A stretch of DNA of 49,162 bases from the NCBI GenBank assembly GCA_947632375.1, contig CANRPF010000007.1, forward strand, positions 1 to 49,162, given 5' to 3'. A program made the translations under genes and the position numbers. Every line of letters starts with the position of its first letter. The first letter of the stretch is position 1. Shown here piece by piece: positions 48,615-49,162 of this stretch. The stretch is from an uncultured Bacilli bacterium. GTDB taxonomy: Bacteria > Bacillota_I > Bacilli_A > RF39 > UBA660. The notes under the pieces were generated by a model, which saw only the letters and a program-made list of their open reading frames with translations, did not search any database and was not told the origin of the DNA.

Positions 48615-49162
48615 TCTTTATCACTCACAATCTTTATATTTAAGTCATCTAATTGTTTTTGATCTACTACATTTGGAGCATCACTCATTAAATCATTAGA
48701 AGATGCTGTTTTTGGAAATGCTATTACATCTCTTATATTTTCTGTATTAGCTAAAATCATAGTAAGTCTATCTAAACCTAATGCAAAACCTCCATGTGGT
48801 GGTGTTCCATATTTTAATGCATCTACAAAGAAGCCAAATTTTTCTTCAACTTCTTCTTCTGTTAATTCCAAAGCTGCAAACATCTTTTCTTGAACATTAC
48901 TATCATGTATTCTTATACTTCCGCCACCCGCTTCATATCCATTAATAACAATATCGTAAGCTTTAGAATAACAATGTGCTTTATCGGTTAAAAGTTTATC
49001 CACATCACAATCTTTAGGAGAAGTAAATGGATGATGACAAGCTACATAACGATTTTCTTCTTGTGAATATTCAAAAGTTGGGAAATCGGTAATCCAAACA
49101 AAATTATACTGATCATTATTATATAACTCATTTTCTTTGGCAAGTTTGCATCTTAAAAAACC
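48611..49162 (-). CDS. aspS: aspartyl-tRNA synthetase, C-terminal part (cut by window edge)
   Basis: The frame is open to the window edge, giving 183 residues of the C-terminal catalytic part; the true start lies beyond. Class II synthetase motif 3 is clear: [17 protein letters not shown]. Upstream are [27 protein letters not shown] and [13 protein letters not shown], all of the bacterial type. It ends in TGA, overlapping the gatC start. Coexpression with gatCAB fits, but does not prove, a non-discriminating enzyme that also charges tRNA-Asn. The window does not show whether AsnRS exists. Confidence 0.96.
   Translation of the reverse strand, partial: GFLRCKLAKENELYNNDQYNFVWITDFPTFEYSQEENRYVACHHPFTSPKDCDVDKLLTDKAHCYSKAYDIVINGYEAGGGSIRIHDSNVQEKMFAALELTEEEVEEKFGFFVDALKYGTPPHGGFALGLDRLTMILANTENIRDVIAFPKTASSNDLMSDAPNVVDQKQLDDLNIKIVSDKD

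Noticed and set aside
1-49162. CRISPR array, prophage or replication origin
   Set aside because: No regularly spaced repeats, phage structural genes, dnaA or DnaA-box cluster were found on either strand.

Overview
The window is very AT-rich DNA from a low-GC Bacillota. The gene set looks Bacillus-like in synteny but small and compact: rpsU-yqeY, yceD-rpmF, a sirA-yneF pair, a 6S RNA beside tcdA, rpsB-tsf, and aspS-gatC-gatA-gatB. It encodes the oxygen-sensitive class III ribonucleotide reductase (nrdD/nrdG), which points to an anaerobe. It uses the standard code: TGG encodes Trp, and TGA ends several genes in tight ATGA or TTGA overlaps. An intact pro-sigma-K gene, a SirA homologue and a SpoIIM-like membrane protein suggest an endospore former or a recent descendant of one. 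A deep-branching gut Bacilli lineage near the Mollicutes (RF39-like) is my inference; nothing here fixes the taxon.

Layout. 1-715: the 3' end of an IS1182-type transposase gene, then terminators. 0.7-4.9 kb, mostly minus strand: an XRE regulator, mnmA, a SpoIIM-like gene, a 35-residue DUF4044 protein (plus strand), yqeY-rpsU and a GDPD phosphodiesterase. 4.9-9.5 kb: four cell-surface or membrane proteins, probably one locus. 9.5-13.9 kb: hemW, an HD hydrolase, lepA, tcdA and 6S RNA. 14-17.5 kb: a HerA-type ATPase with a 554-residue partner of unknown function. 17.5-20.8 kb: pyrimidine nucleoside phosphorylase, tsf and rpsB. 20.8-22.4 kb: a small unknown gene, sigK and a small XRE regulator (sigK and the XRE gene on plus). 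22.4-26.3 kb: nrdG/nrdD divergent from a CRP/FNR-family regulator, with a palindromic operator between them, then dut. 26.3-32.1 kb: an ABC-2 exporter (NatAB-like), csoR-copA-ttcA-like copper operon, and a CmpB-type membrane protein. 32.1-41 kb: a two-component system, an FtsX-type ABC transporter, and a three-gene operon with two tandem transglutaminase-like paralogues. 41-49 kb: tRNA-Met, an unknown gene, rpmF-yceD, yneF, sirA, an LtaS-like sulfatase and gatBAC with the end of aspS.

The most interesting parts are: (i) the 32-41 kb block, where the ABC transporter promoter and the transglutaminase-like operon carry the same 11-bp-spaced TTGTAAC repeats, suggesting one regulon under the adjacent response regulator; (ii) the HerA plus coiled-coil gene pair; (iii) the palindrome centred about -41.5 from the predicted nrdD start and overlapping the crp -35; (iv) the 4.9-9.5 kb surface locus; (v) at least eleven stop codons lying inside the hairpin of the gene's own intrinsic terminator. 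No CRISPR array, rRNA, prophage or replication origin was found. No gene-free stretch exceeds 300 bases. Ribosome binding sites are often of the GGTGAT type, and TTG or GTG starts are common, so several starts below were chosen from the position of the Shine-Dalgarno sequence.
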